A stretch of DNA of 55,982 nt from Chara braunii (lineage: Eukaryota > Streptophyta > Charophyceae > Charales > Characeae), in assembly GCA_003427395.1 (NCBI GenBank), contig BFEA01000444.1, positions 866,110-922,091 of the forward strand, read 5' to 3'. The position numbers and the translations under genes are program-made. This document shows, one piece after another, positions 1 to 12,384 of the stretch. The notes beneath the pieces are model-generated. The model did no database searches. It was not told where the DNA came from and was given only the letters and a program-made list of their open reading frames with translations. How positions within the stretch are numbered: position 1 is the first letter of the stretch; each line of letters starts with the position of its first letter.

Positions 1-60
<60 letters not shown>
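1..60. repeat. (CA)n microsatellite
   Basis: Thirty uninterrupted CA units open the window. The equivalent tract in the sister LTR copy is at about 15600-15630, so this is an LTR-internal microsatellite rather than a unique locus. Confidence 0.95.
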
Positions 61-62
<2 letters not shown>

Positions 63-446
63 AACCCAAAACAACAGAGCGAGGTCACACGCCCGCACGC
101 ACACACACACAAACAAACGAGAGCAGCAGTGTATATTTCCATGTTTTAGTGGTAGATTCATTCGATTTAGCACATCCTACCACTAGAAGTAGCGCGATAT
201 CGGTCGTTCGATACACACACACATACTCACTCACACTAAAATACACACACGCACGCGCATACATGTGTAGTAATGTTGGTTCTACGTTTCTAATGGTAGA
301 TTCGTTCAATTTAGCTCATCATATCGTAGAAGAGTATCAGTAGATAGGCCACGAGATAAAAGACTTACCTGTTATTTTTCTCCACCCGCATCGTGGTCGT
401 TGTCTTCGTCGTTGTCGGGCCGACGACAGGTAAGTCGCCTTTTCCC

Positions 447-850
447 TCGTCTCCCTCCTCCTCTTTCCCCTTCTTCTTCTTCTTCTTCTTCTCCTCCTTC
501 TCTCATTTCCACTACTTCTCCCACTACTTCTCCTACCATCTCCCCAACGCGTTCCACCCTTCTCTGTGTGGTCATCTTCTTCCTCTCCGCGCACCTCCTC
601 CTCCTGCGCTCTCCGCTTCTCTCCTCCTTCTTCTTTTTCTTCTTCTTCTCCTCCTCCCTCCTCTTCTTCTTCCTTCGACTTCGTCTCCTTTTTCTTCCTC
701 TCCTTCCCCGCGCATTCCCTCTATGGTTCTCCACGCGTTTCGCTGGTTGCCTCCATCGCTGTGCTCCTCTCCCTTCCCCTTGCGTTGTTTTTTCTTTTCT
801 TCCCGTCGGAGCTCTCCTCCCGTGCTGCTATGCGCTCGTTGAGTTTGCCC
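447..850. repeat. Pyrimidine-rich TTC/TCC stretch in X LTR
   Basis: The plus strand is almost pure C/T with TTC and TCC runs. It is matched at 23987-24390. All reading frames stay open because of composition, giving spurious Ser/Pro/Leu/Phe-rich or Arg/Glu-rich peptides. Confidence 0.85.
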
Positions 851-1258
851 GTCGAGCACTCAGCCCGAGCATGCGGGCCAGAGTCTCGGGCTGCTACGTC
901 TGGAGTCGAGCAGATTTCGTCGAAACAAATCTGTCTGACATTCCTACGTAGATTCACTATAGTGAATCTTTTAGAAACTTGAAGCAGCTACGGGATTAGC
1001 AAGAAAACAAGGAAATAAGAAATAATAAAACAAATAAAATTGAATTAAAATTAAAACGAATCCAATTAACAACGGAAAACAAATAAAATAAAAACAATCA
1101 AATCTAACAACTAACTACCTACTCATGCCAAGTGTCGGACCCTCGTTTTCAAACGAGGCTGACTATAACTACTAACTCTAACTAACAAGGTCACGGGTTC
1201 AAGTCCCCGTCGGTCGAATGCGGGGCTAAAATTGAGCTCCTCTTAAAAAAAAGAGCTA

Positions 1259-1347
1259 GTTCAGAGGTCGGATGGATTCAATCCCCGAGTCCTTCGATCT
1301 GCAATCCGCACCGAAACCCACTGAGCTAGCTCCTACTTCGGTTAGAA
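1259..1347 (-). other. tRNA-like module in X 3' LTR
   Basis: The minus strand shows an A-box-like TAGCTCAGTGG, a stretch resembling a Cys-type anticodon arm (GATTGCAGATC), and a weakened B box (GGATTGAATCC). A run of eight T then forms a Pol III-style terminator. Cloverleaf pairing is poor, so this is a tRNA-derived relic or internal Pol III promoter rather than a working tRNA. It lies about 800 bp from the LTR start, in the LTR sense direction. A sister copy is at 24780-24868. Confidence 0.45.
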
Positions 1348-1534
1348 AAGGAGCAGCTCAGGTATATATTGAAGTGGGGCTCAATCCGCCTAGTGGCCTG
1401 AGCCCGTTTCTAGGTCTGCGGGTGCGCACGCTTGCCGGCCTGCATGCCTGCCTGAGTGCTTATTGGTTTGAGTGTGTGCATGACCCGCAATAACACTTGG
1501 TTGATCCGAAGGCCCGAAGGGTCGGTACTTAGTT

Positions 1535-1715
1535 GTGGCCGCGATATTGAGGGTCGTGGTGGGGAAAACACTCCGAGTCAAGTGGCGGGTAGGCCGGTAC
1601 CTACCTATGGTCGCGACATTGAGGGTCGCGGCGAAAAAAAAACACTCAAGTGGCGGCCAAAAAGAAGTCCGCGACCGTTAAGAGCCGCGGAAAACATTTT
1701 AGTAACAGGTGGGTC
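1535..1715. repeat. Degenerate ~75-bp direct repeats
   Basis: The motif GCGATATTGAGGGTCGTGG recurs about 73 bp later as GCGACATTGAGGGTCGCGG, each followed by a poly-A-like patch and ACACTC. A third, more decayed unit follows near 1670. It is matched in the sister LTR at 25055-25240. Confidence 0.6.
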
Positions 1716-2111
1716 GGTACCTTACCAAGTAGAGATAAATGTGCCAAATACCCGATTCGGAGGTCGAGTAGAGGAAGACAAAAACTGACAATTTTACACG
1801 CCCAATATCGGTAGGTCGGCAAGTACCGGGTCAAGTCTCAGTGTGGGTCGTAGATCTACCTGACACAGCATTAACTCAATCAACCCCTCGATCCTTTCGG
1901 TCAGAGGGTATTACTACTAATCCTAACCATCACAGCGCCCTTTATAAGAACGCGCGCGCATATTCTCAAAATTTTCTCACTGATTCGTCCAGGCCTCAAT
2001 GGCCGAGGAAATCATTTCAAGTGTTCCGCCAAAGTGCGCACACCCTTTTCATTCCAAACCGGCCCCGTCACGGTAGCCGACGTCGCCGTTGTGTCAAATG
2101 CAAAAGAATGG

Positions 2112-2144
2112 CCAAATACCCTTGTAAGGGTATTTGGTCCGACA
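2112..2144 (-). other. LTR start with 26-nt palindrome (X 3' LTR)
   Basis: Positions 2112-2137 form a perfect palindrome with 12-bp arms around GT and core ATACCCTTGTAAGGGTAT. Next to it, the minus-strand LTR starts TGTCGG at 2144. The same arrangement occurs at four other LTR starts in the window. Confidence 0.7.
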
Positions 2145-2800
2145 GTATTCCCAGACCCTATTAAGCGACGTCCCCGTCGTTAAGGACGTTTATCACAATC
2201 GATCATACAGTTTCCCTTTACATCGTTTCCCAAAATCAAATCAACCGATGAAATATGACAAGATCGATAACACCACTCGAGAGATGATACAATACAAAAC
2301 AATACATGTATTTCTTTTTTCTTGCTGAAAGAGAAGATGAATCCCTTTGTGGTTTGAAGACCCTCACTGTCTCCTTCAAAAGAACATTTCGATGTATGGA
2401 ATTCAGACATCTCACTCTTTCGGTTAATTGAAATAGTTAGTCTGACTAACCTTACCAGACAGATTACAAATGTATCTCATGGATTGGGCCGTGCTAATCT
2501 CAACTTCACATGTTATTTATTGTCACACACAAGCTACTCATTTTGGACGCTCACAAAAACAAATGGGCAGAGGTATTCTTTAAGCCTTTAAAAATATATT
2601 AAATTAATGTTTTTTGTCCATGAACCTCACTTTTATATATAGTTTCCTTCACTTTCATCATACATTTTGTGAATCTCACTCATAAGCTTTGCTCAATGAG
2701 TAAGCTCTCATAATTTTTTCTCATATAAAAACTCAATGTTTCTACTTTTTTAAAATTTCATACTTGTTGACAATGTCAATTTCAATACAGACTAAAGTCA

Positions 2801-3475
2801 AGTGGAGGGTCCCAGAATCTGGCGGGTTTCCCTGCCGCAGACGACGCCCCCAACCAGCTATTAGTCAAAGCTTAGTCCTTATAATCATGAAAATCACTGC
2901 CGCAAACAAAACCATCTGTGACTCACAACCAAAGGTCAGTCATGAGGGGTCCTATAATCATGCGGGTTTCCCTGCCGCAGACGACGCCCCCACCGGCAGC
3001 TGAGAACCAACAGAATGGAGATACCGATTCTGGCGGAGGATAAAAACTTTTATCTTACCTTCTGCCGCACACAAAACCACATGTGACTCACAACCAGAGG
3101 CCATTCATGAGGGGTCCCAGAATCAGGCGGGTTTCCCTACCGCAGACGACGCCCCCAACCAGCTATTAGTCAAAGCTTAGTCCTTATAATCATGAAAATC
3201 ACTGCCGCAGACAAAACCATCTGTGACTCACAACCAAAGGCCAGTCATGAGGGGTCCTATAATCATGCGGGTTTCCCTGACGCAGACGACGCCCCCACCG
3301 GCAGCTGAGAACCAACAGAATGGAGATACTGATTCTGGCGGAGGATAAAAACTTTTATCTTACCTTCTGCCGCACACAAAACCACATGTGACTTACAACT
3401 AGAGGCCATTCATGAGGGGTCCCAGAATCAGGCGGGTTTCCCTGCCGCAGACGACGCCCCCACCGGCAGTTGAGA
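2801..3475. repeat. 305-bp tandem repeat, about 2.2 copies
   Basis: Two alternating sub-units recur, both containing GCGGGTTTCCCTGCCGCAGA and GACGACGCCCCC. Equivalent points fall at 2941 and 3246, and at 3106 and 3411, giving a 305-bp period. Copies are close to identical. It is non-coding. Confidence 0.85.
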
Positions 3476-6400
3476 ATCAACAGAATAAAGATGTTGCCTC
3501 AATAAAAAAATCAACCAAAATATCATTAAGGGGAGTATAAAAAGTATTTATTTGACCCCTTAAAAGGCAGAAAATAACATTCATTTCATTCACGACATGC
3601 ATTTCCCTGTCTCGCAGGGTTTCTCAAGTATCTCAACATTCTAACTGATTCATACCCCTCTTCAGGATCATTTACAATAATAACCATATAAGGCAAGGAA
3701 ATGACTGATTATAAATGCAAAACACCTTTCAGACTGTGTAAGTCACATTCCATTATGTCATTCTTGAACACTTAGGCGCTTTTCTGAGCATCCTAGTTCA
3801 AGATTTGACAGCATAACTTTCTTTCATATTCAAAATACATATCGTACGAATACATCTATAATACTCGTGTCCGAGTATTAATCATAACGTACTCAAGGAG
3901 GATTAAACCTTCTTGAGATGATCATCAAAGATCAAAATATCATATCATGTCAATCAAGACACAACCAATATTGAAGAAACCATCCGTATATAACTTTTAT
4001 TGTACGCAGGGTTTTCCCCCTGTTTTCACGAAACTTTTACAATACAAATATAAATGACATTCTTCTGCCATAAAGAAATAATATAGTGTGAATAATAAGT
4101 AATATTACAAAGAGATGTTCGAACTGTAAAGGAGGCTCATAAAAAATTCAAATCATTCAATCATATCACTCCAGACAAACATCAATTTTGAACGAACAAT
4201 GAAAACAATGGTTACAATAAAATATCACAAGAACAAATAGAATGAAGATACAAAATAACAATGACATAACATTTATTTACTTTTTTTTTCTTAACAGAGG
4301 TATATTGTGTCGAGGGGTGGTGTAATTCTACCAAAGAGATAGCATCTCAGATCCTGAGCCCCGCTCTAGGACAGAGCCTGACCACATCACCCTCCGATTC
4401 CAATGCCGAGATCTTATCAGTTTTCTGTCAACAGAGTAGAACGGCCTCATCTCACATGCTCTAGGTTGGTTAGGCCTTGACCATGGAGATGAGGTGGCCC
4501 TGCCCGACACAAGGTTAGGCAACCACTCCTTACCTCATGGCGAACAACAATCACCTTCCCTATAGACAACGTCCTAACAAGGCTCCAATCATCTTCCTCC
4601 TCTTCGATGATAATGTAGTCACCTTCTCCTCATCAGAAAAGGGGACAACACCTCACTATGGACCAGCGTGAGTCTCACTACCACTTACGGGAATTTACTA
4701 TACTCTCTTTAAGCTGCTTGGAAAAATATCAGTCAACGTTACAATCTTTCAAAGGACAGATTTTGCATGCTGACCTCCCTTGAGAGAATTTCTTTTCTTC
4801 AAAGGCTGGTCACTCCATTCAACTTCGGTCTCATGCCGAACGTGGATTTCATACAATTTTTCTATCCTTATTGAAGAAAGCAATTCATAAACTTAGTCAG
4901 TCAGGTACAAACAATCACCAAGCAATCGATAAATATGCGTACATAACAAGTTACAAATTTCACTCAACAAAGAACAGAACATACAATGATACATCACTTG
5001 AAACATATATTATTCATTTTCACATGCATTCATTCACACCAGTCATATACATTCCTCATAGTGGGAATAAGTAGTTTTATCACTCTTTATATAATACTGT
5101 AATTTGGGGAGTTGGTTATCCCTGAAGTAGATACTCTCATACTCTGATCATACTGAGTATAGCAAAGGAGATAGTTATTTACGTAGATAGTCCCATGATA
5201 CAATTTCCAATGCTTGACCAACTGATAAAGTTCGAGTTCATTCATATCTCTTTCAAGAATCCGATAAATCTAATCGGACGCTTTATGCAATGTTTCCTAA
5301 ACCTAACTTATTATCATACTTTACTATATATAACCTTAAACGGATATGTATGTTTCAAATGGATAACCTACTATTACGCTCGCTGGATTATATCTCAGGA
5401 TTAAATATTATTCTGATAAACAACCCTACCAATCAAACCTCATATCACACTCTCTTAATGTTATAAACTTATTCTTGCTAATTAGTCGGTCTTTAACTGT
5501 TGAGATAATTAAACATAGTATCCCCCACTTTTATTTTATTTATCTACTCATATCATCTCACATTAAGTTTATAATCAGTTTTCTAGATTCTCATTACCAT
5601 ACATATCCCAAGTTTGCCCTTCTGAAAGTCGTATCGAAAATCGAGGTTCTTTGTATCATAATGAACCTGATATACATTAATTCACTACCATCTAAACATA
5701 CCTATTAAGAACAAGACTTTGCTACAGTATAATGTTGACGGCTAGACGGTTATTATTCTGAGTAGATAGTCCTAAGCCCATATGTTGCACGATGCAACCT
5801 TCAGAGTCAGACTATTATCGAGAGACCGAGTCTATCATTATGATCTAAATCATATCACTCTTAAGAATTTGATAATCTATTTAGATTTTGTAGCAATAAT
5901 TAATAATGTTAGTTCTATCCACAAACCATTAGTTAGGAAGTATGACACACGACTTCGCGAACGCACATGGTCTATAAGTAGTTAGCCTAACAAAAATGCA
6001 CTTTCTGAGGTTTACGAGGTCTTTTTGACACTCACATACATTATCCTAACTCCAGGAGGGAATTATCAGTATGCTTCACCTTCTTTTTCCCTCATCTTAG
6101 CAACATCATATTTCGTTATTCGGAAGGGGTACCTTAATGACGAGATATTGAGGAGATTCAACCCTTCTTATATTTTGTGATACTGATCTAGATTTGAGAT
6201 TCAAGCCTCATTAGAACTAGTGTTTCCGCCAGGCTAGCCCAGAACAAGCAACACCCGAACCGACTATAATTGTCTTTCAGACATTTCCCCTATATAACAA
6301 GGGATAACCCCTTATAGATTGTTGCGACAAAATAAGAGCGTAAGCATCATGCATAAGTAATGATCCGTTGGTACGAATTACATTTCGATCATGTACGCAC

Positions 6401-6479
6401 GATGGTGGCGGGAATGCAAGGTTGGATAATTGAAGAAGCAGACTCTTCTCCCCTTCACGACAACAGTCGATCCGATAAA

Positions 6480-8222
6480 GAGTATGGTAACTCACACATG
6501 AGTACCTCATTTAGTTCATAAATTAGTGTCAGACACCTCTGCTCATCACAATGACAGTCGATCCGGCAGATGGTAAGGTAACTCACACATGAGTTAGTTC
6601 ATAGGTTATTGTTAGACACCTCTTCCCGTCACGACGACAGTCGTTATGGTAGACAGTACATAATTTTAATTCATAGGTTATTGTTAGATACCTCTTCCCG
6701 TCACAACGACGGTCGATCCGGTAGAGAGTACCTATTTTAGTTCATAAGTTATTGTTAGTACCCTCCTCCCATCACGACGACAGTCGATCCGGTAGAGAGT
6801 ACCTATTTTAGTTCATAAGTTATTGTGACGGTTAAGTATTTGCAATGAGGTAGGATGAATATGGGAGGAGTATAATCTTATCATCGGATGGATACAGGAA
6901 AGCGACTCAAGTACAGTAACGAGCGGTATAGTATTCCATGTAAAAAGGTACTAAGTTATTTTATCAGGGGAGATTGTATGTTTGTACTAGTGAGCCTGAT
7001 AACGTACAACCCTATATCATTTTCCTTTCTCTTCCCTTTCTTTTCTTCCTCCTTCAATCTTTTTCCTCCTCTATGAAGTCAATAAGCCCATTCAGAGAAT
7101 TTCTCTTGTCGCTTTTCTCTCATTTTCTTGATTTCTAATTTTTCACGTCTTGGCTGCACAACACACAATTTTTTTTTATGCATGACAACACATGCAAAAC
7201 ATCACTTGTAAGCTTACTGTTAATAGGAGCTTAGTAAGTAAGGGTCATATTAGCGCGATACATGAGTTAACACAGCACGCCTAAGTGATTCAAGGATATG
7301 ATGATGCGCACGCTGCTAGGCGGGAACTTTATAGGGATGAGATAATACGAAAATGACCAGGCTATCGAGTATGATCATCGATTGAGTATGAACATAAATA
7401 GAGTTAAATTCAATTAACTATCCCAGCTTAGGTCCGAACTTGTAATAGGACGACCCCACAGGAGTTATCCTACTACTATCCCAATGACTGAATACCACTT
7501 TTTTTATCAAACGATAGGACGACCCCATGGGAGCCTCCTATAGCCTAATTTAATGCTAAACAGATAGATCAATAGTAATTACTTACGTCATCCATCAGTC
7601 ATACCCAAACAAGTAGTAGGGTTACTCACATGAGAGTATCCCTCTACTGTCCAAACAGAATCTCCCTATTTCTTCCCTCGTTAGTTGATCCCCAAATCAA
7701 ACAAGTATTAGGATAACCCTCCCGGGAGTCATCCTACTACTAGTTTGATGCGTAGACGATTAATCAAAAATAACTCTTCATCGAGTCGTCCTGACCGTTC
7801 ATCTATCTTGACTATGCATTGTAAATGAGCAAAAGGTATGTCGACTCCTACGGGAGGTTGGATAGATCGCCCCAGACTTAGGAGTTCGTGTACTCACACG
7901 GTGGGTACTTAGTTCCTTTCCAAGTTTGGTCAGATCTATGATAGGAGAGTCTCACGGGAGCCTCCTACTACCTTTGCTTTTGTTAGCCATTGAAGACGTA
8001 TACCCCATGGGAGTATCGGATTACCTCTTGGATCTAGTTCGTAAAGGAACAGAAAAGACGCACGACATCTTCTCGTTACCAATGCCGAAGTCAGACAAAC
8101 ACTTTACCAGATCATTACTTAGTCGGGTGAATGGCAGGGTAACTCTTACGGGAGTATCCCTTCATTTACCTCAGTCAGTTCATGCAAGCGTGACGACTCC
8201 ACGGGAGCCTCCATCACACAAG
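6480..8222. repeat. Array of short hairpins, ACTC...GAGT/GGGAG core
   Basis: At least nine short inverted repeats share a loop-proximal core of the type ACTCacacaTGAGT or CTCcacgGGAG, while the outer arms differ and still pair. Examples are AATAGGA/TCCTACT (7444-7474), ATAGGA/TCCTAT (7514-7541), AGTAG and AGGG with CCCT and CTACT (7612-7648), and TAGGAT/ATCCTA plus AGTA/TACT (7704-7741). Others are TAGGA/TCCTA (7942-7967), AATG plus AGGG/CCCT plus CATT (8130-8166) and GTGA/TCAC (8190-8217). Spacing is irregular. The same family reappears at 10337-10535. Confidence 0.75.
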
Positions 8223-8964
8223 GAACAAAAGTCTGTCATAAACCTACAACTTATACATGATTAAGGAGATACAGACAAGGAAAGTAGTACGAAAGCAAAG
8301 TTCACTTAAGTCAATGTACACTAGTGAAAAATAAAGGGAACAATCAGTCACGCGTCTATCCTTCCACGACTCTTTGGAAATTTATGAGAGTCAATTTTAA
8401 GTCATTAACCTCTTAACAACTTAAGCTGACAAACGCGCCTACATAGACAAATGACCCGAGTATGTAAACAGAAGGAAGAATCCAACATACGCAGACACCT
8501 CCCCCAAATTGTGAACCTAACTTCTACCTATACTATATGAGAGTATTACATTCACTAGTTATATTTTTGACAAAGGTTCCTAACTATCCTATACCCTAGT
8601 CCGTTCTTTAAAAACGTTCGTAGGCAGTTGAAGTCCCGGACAATGCGAATATGTTCTCTTTGTTGGTGTGACTTCGCACTCCTGCATATACTATTTTTAG
8701 TGTCTAGTCCAACGGTAATTCAACTCACGTGTCACAAGCTATATTATCTTATCTAAAGGTTGTCGTTTTGCCGTGATTATCATCTTACCATACCCGAGTT
8801 CGTTCACTGAGGACCTCGGTTGGAAAGCGAGAAACCCGATAACGGGTTAACCCGTTGCCGGTGGGCATCTTGCATTATTAACGATAATCATACTGACAAT
8901 TAAATTAAAGGTTGTCGTCTAGCGAAGACTTCAATTTACCAAACCCAGGTCCGTTCGCATAGGA

Positions 8965-8981
8965 CCCCGACAACGGTGCCA
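8965..8981 (-). promoter_or_regulatory. tRNA-Asp-type primer-binding site of element X
   Basis: The minus strand reads TGGCACCGTTGTCGGGG. A site complementary to the 3' end of plant tRNA-Asp(GTC) would read TGGCGCCGTTGCCGGGG, so 15 of 17 positions agree. It lies immediately inside the expected 5' LTR end, the correct place for priming minus-strand DNA synthesis. The equivalent site in element Y is better preserved. Confidence 0.6.
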
Positions 8982-10336
8982 CCGGTCGCGCGCGGCAATC
9001 CCTCGCCCGTCTAGGGAGTGCTGAACCTCACGGTCGTGTCACGCAGGATTTATTCTTGAAAGAACAACAAGTCACTACTCTGACCGTGAGCGCGTGCTAT
9101 ACCTCTCACGACGCACTGCGACAGGTCGGGACGTCCCGAGGTACAACTAACCTCTACCTGAGGGGTTGTCACCACCCTCTGGTAGGCGTATCCCTGCTGA
9201 GCTACCGACCCACATGCGAAGGGTTTTACATGCCTTTGTAGAGGTAGGTCGGCCGAGGGCGTTTTCTCGATTGCTGTAGAATAGGCATACGTGCGGTTGA
9301 GCGCCTAAGACTGACCCGTTTACGTGTCGGGCATCGGAGCGCTAATCTCCCGGACCGACTTGCTATTCAGGTCGACTCGGTAGACGATTTTTCGCGCATA
9401 CTAAATCCTAGTCTATCTGAACTTATCCCGGAATTATATATGTTATAAAAGTCATTCCAAAATAGGTATACTCATGACAAATATAGTTCAAAGGCTGAGA
9501 CTGAAAAGGCAAGGAGATGTCTTTTACATTTTTACACAAACAGAGGCAAACGCCAGGATGAACGAAGATTTGAATTTTGAAAGAGAAACAATCAATAGGC
9601 TCTTGGCCTTTTAGAAAATATCACAGATAAAAATAGGCTCATGACCTGTCAAAAAAAAATGATATGAATAAGGCTCTTTCGTCTTTGCCAATTGTCCTAA
9701 TTTAGTCAACATCAAAGGGGTAAAGGTCGAAAATCCAAACCAAATGTACAAAGGTTATGAGTTGACGAAATGTCTGAGTCGAGGCTCAGGTAAACATAAG
9801 TAATGCGAGTTAAGTGAATAGCACGTGGTTGGTCGTCTTACTGACCTGCAAACAAGTGTCAATCACATTACACAATCCTGGCAGAGTCAAACATTCATTC
9901 ACTCTAACACACATTACACTTACGCTTCCAAACCTTTCAACCAGACATTCTCTTTTCGACTTAGTCATTCAAGGACCTCTTTTGACCAAACACAGACCCT
10001 TTTAGACAATGACCCAAAAATTAGAAATGTCATTTATGCAAGGGTTGATGCAAAGTGTGGGTGTAGAAGGTGAATGAGGGTTGAGTTGGCGAACCAACCT
10101 GTTACCATAAGGCAACAGCGTGCAGTCTTGTACAGACTCATAATGAGTCTCCTTGATTAAAATGACCTGCAAATACACACAGGTCACAAGATCTGAACGC
10201 CTCACTCACTATCGCCCTACATGAAGTTCAACGATGTGAACTTTAACTCTATCGGTGGACTATAATATAGTCCGATCAAATATAAGTAAGAAGTAAGAAG
10301 ACTCTGATAGAAACCTTCACCTCATACTTACTCAAG

Positions 10337-10535
10337 CAGTAGGATAACTCATACATGAGTATCCTACCTGGACCTACCACTGATTTTAGCCTAATTGGTT
10401 TAGACTTTAGACAGACCATGGGATGACCCACACAGGAGTACCCCATTTCTAGTCTGTCAACCTAACAATCTAAGATGTGCATACACGTAGAGGCGAGTAA
10501 TAGGATGTTCCTCACCCTGGAGCCTTATCCTATCA
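10337..10535. repeat. Hairpin cluster in X 5' LTR
   Basis: There are three inverted repeats. GTAGGAT pairs with ATCCTAC (10339-10367) around an inner ACTCA/TGAGT stem. CAGAC plus ATGGG pairs with CCCAT plus GTCTG (10412-10456). ATAGGAT pairs with ATCCTAT (10500-10533). The inner core is shared with the array at 7440-8222; the outer arms are not. Confidence 0.75.
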
Positions 10536-10921
10536 CCCGTCCTACATACATACATCGATCGATCTATAAAGCAGCAGAGGTTGAGTAAAAAGAAGGGTGT
10601 ATATGATGGAAATGAGAATTGATTTTGCCTGTCTTCTTATTTCATATTATTTTTCTCATTCTCCTCATCCTTTTCTCCTCATTCCCTTCTTCACTCTCTT
10701 TACTGCTTCCTTCCTTACTTCTCTTCTTCTACCTTCTCATTTCATATTCCATGTCCTTCTCCCTAGATGGCCTTGCTTGCACTTACACTTGCTCTAGGCG
10801 ACTGTGCACGAAGTCGACCATGGTTCTAACTAGGTATGGGTTCACATGCACATGTCTGATTGTACTGGCAATCAGATGAGAACAAACGGTGTAGGCAATG
10901 AAATGGTAACAACAACAAATA

Positions 10922-10929
10922 ACAACAAC

Positions 10930-10987
<58 letters not shown>

Positions 10988-11145
10988 TAATTAATAATAA
11001 TAATGATAATAATGCAAGTAATATGAGTAAGCGCGGTACACAAAAGACTAAGTTGCAATTAATCATGCAGAAGTCCAGACAGTCATTTAACTAGTAGACA
11101 GTTGAAATGTACCAAGATTTCATTCAAATGAGAGCGATATACTGA
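10922..11145. repeat. (AAT)n-headed repeat, copy 1
   Basis: A long AAT microsatellite (about 10930-11003) is followed by unique-looking sequence that recurs after the AAT tracts at 13600 and 14115. Shared landmarks are AATATGAGT and a terminal AATGYACCAAG. Poly-Asn or poly-Ile peptides here are artefacts. Confidence 0.65.
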
Positions 11146-11254
11146 CCTCGTGAGCCAACCTTTAGACCCTTTCAGGTCATATCCTCACGATATTCAGTGT
11201 CGCTCTTTTCTGCCTAGGGGGTCGTAGTCCGCCTATGGCTGCAAGCGCCCTGTT

Positions 11255-11330
11255 GTACTACTGCCCCCATTGTACTGTTCCGCCCACTGTACCGCTGCGC
11301 CCCACTATACGGCTGTGCCTCACACAAGTC
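11255..11330. repeat. Short degenerate 17-18 bp repeats
   Basis: About four units of the form TACYGCTNCGCCCCACTR run head to tail. The array is too short and diverged to say more. The rest of 11150-11990 shows nothing recognisable. Confidence 0.5.
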
Positions 11331-12013
11331 AACACCTACGAGCGCACCCTAAACCAGCTTGCGTTCGTGCAGATACTTGCGCAGTGTCGCAGCAGCGTGT
11401 TCACTTTGTTTGCCTATGCCAGAACGCCTTGGACTAGCTGGCTCCCTCCCTATATGGGAGGTGCGGCTGCTGCTGCTGTTCTGTTTGGGCCTAGTCACAA
11501 AGGTTTTCAGTAGCTTCCGACGGGGTCCCAGCGTCTGTGCCCAGGCCCATGTCTGCAGTCTAGGGTCTGCGGCCTTTATAGTTAGGCACACCGGATTATC
11601 TAGGCCTTGAGTGTCTGTTGTGCTTGCATTGGCCCGCGGGGTAGACGTTGCGACAATATTGCATTCTCAGTCGTCCGCGGCTACTTAGTCATGTGTCGGC
11701 CTCTCAATGGGTGTATCCAGGGCGCGACAACCCACATCTCGGGCTCGGCCGCCTGACGCAGCTGCTTCTTCTGAAAGAGTTGAAGGTGAAGCTCAAGATG
11801 CAGTCTGTAGGCAAATGGTCAAATGGGCAGCCCTACACAGTTCGGTCTATGATACAAAGTCTCGGTAGCATTCCCTTAAGCCAGCAAGTATTATGCGGGA
11901 CTGTGTGCACCTCGGGCCTACCGTTCCAGCGCATAATTTTGACGACCTGGAGTATAATCAAGAGGCAGCGTTCAAAAGTTCATTCATTCTGCAACTGAGT
12001 GATGAGGAATCGT

Positions 12014-12125
12014 TGTTTGTCTGTCTGTCTATTGTTGTCTGTGTTTGTCAATTCTGTCTGTCCGTTTGTCTGTTTGCTCGTCTGCCTGTATGTTTGTATG
12101 TTGTTGTCTGTCTATTTGTGTGCAG
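12014..12125. repeat. Degenerate TGTC/TGTT simple repeat
   Basis: The tract is composed of TGTC, TGTT and TGTA tetramers. It is non-coding. Confidence 0.8.
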
Positions 12126-12384
12126 GTACCCAGACAATATCAGGATCAAGCGGAAGCTCGCAACTGTACACAATTCAGGTCCTCGGTTGCAAGTCAATCT
12201 GTATGACAGTGTGAGAGGGACCTGAGACCAGACAACCTTGTCAAACACTGCATAAGGCTTGGTCTTTTCAGGATGCCAGCATTCAGTCTTGCTATGCTGC
12301 CTTGACGCTGGCTGTGCGCTGGTACTGCGGACGACGCAGGACTGTGGCAGCATGCTGGCGCTGTTTGTTATATGCGCCAGGCAT

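Larger units (their letters stand above)
1..2144 (-). repeat. Element X 3' LTR (clipped at window start)
   Basis: It is near-identical by eye to 15603-16127 joined to 23987-25664, with scattered substitutions and an approximately 100-bp deletion near 395-410 relative to the other copy. It contains a (CA)n start, a CA-rich segment, a pyrimidine-rich stretch, a tRNA-like module and the palindromic LTR terminus. Short reading frames here are low-complexity shadows; no gene is seen. Confidence 0.65.
2145..8983 (-). mobile_element. Element X internal region, no coding capacity seen
   Basis: About 6.8 kb between the two LTRs. The stretch right of 2145 matches that right of 45922. The AT-rich stretch around 4630-4900 matches 49855-50140 in element Y, which supports a shared internal region. 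No retroelement protein motif was recognised in either strand. Contents noted separately are 305-bp tandem repeats, hairpin arrays and the primer site. From 3476 to 6260 I see only AT-rich sequence without a recognisable feature. Confidence 0.5.

Noticed and set aside
393-982. Overlapping frames of 90-183 codons on both strands
   Set aside because: All derive from the pyrimidine-rich tract; Ser/Pro/Leu/Phe or Arg/Glu-rich peptides in several frames at once are a composition effect.
1195-1225. B-box-like GGTTCAAGTCC on the plus strand
   Set aside because: No A box at a suitable distance upstream and no cloverleaf; the upstream sequence instead forms a single long hairpin.
1259-1347. Functional tRNA-Cys gene
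   Set aside because: The GCA-containing arm and boxes are suggestive, but acceptor and T stems do not pair properly and it is part of a repeated LTR.
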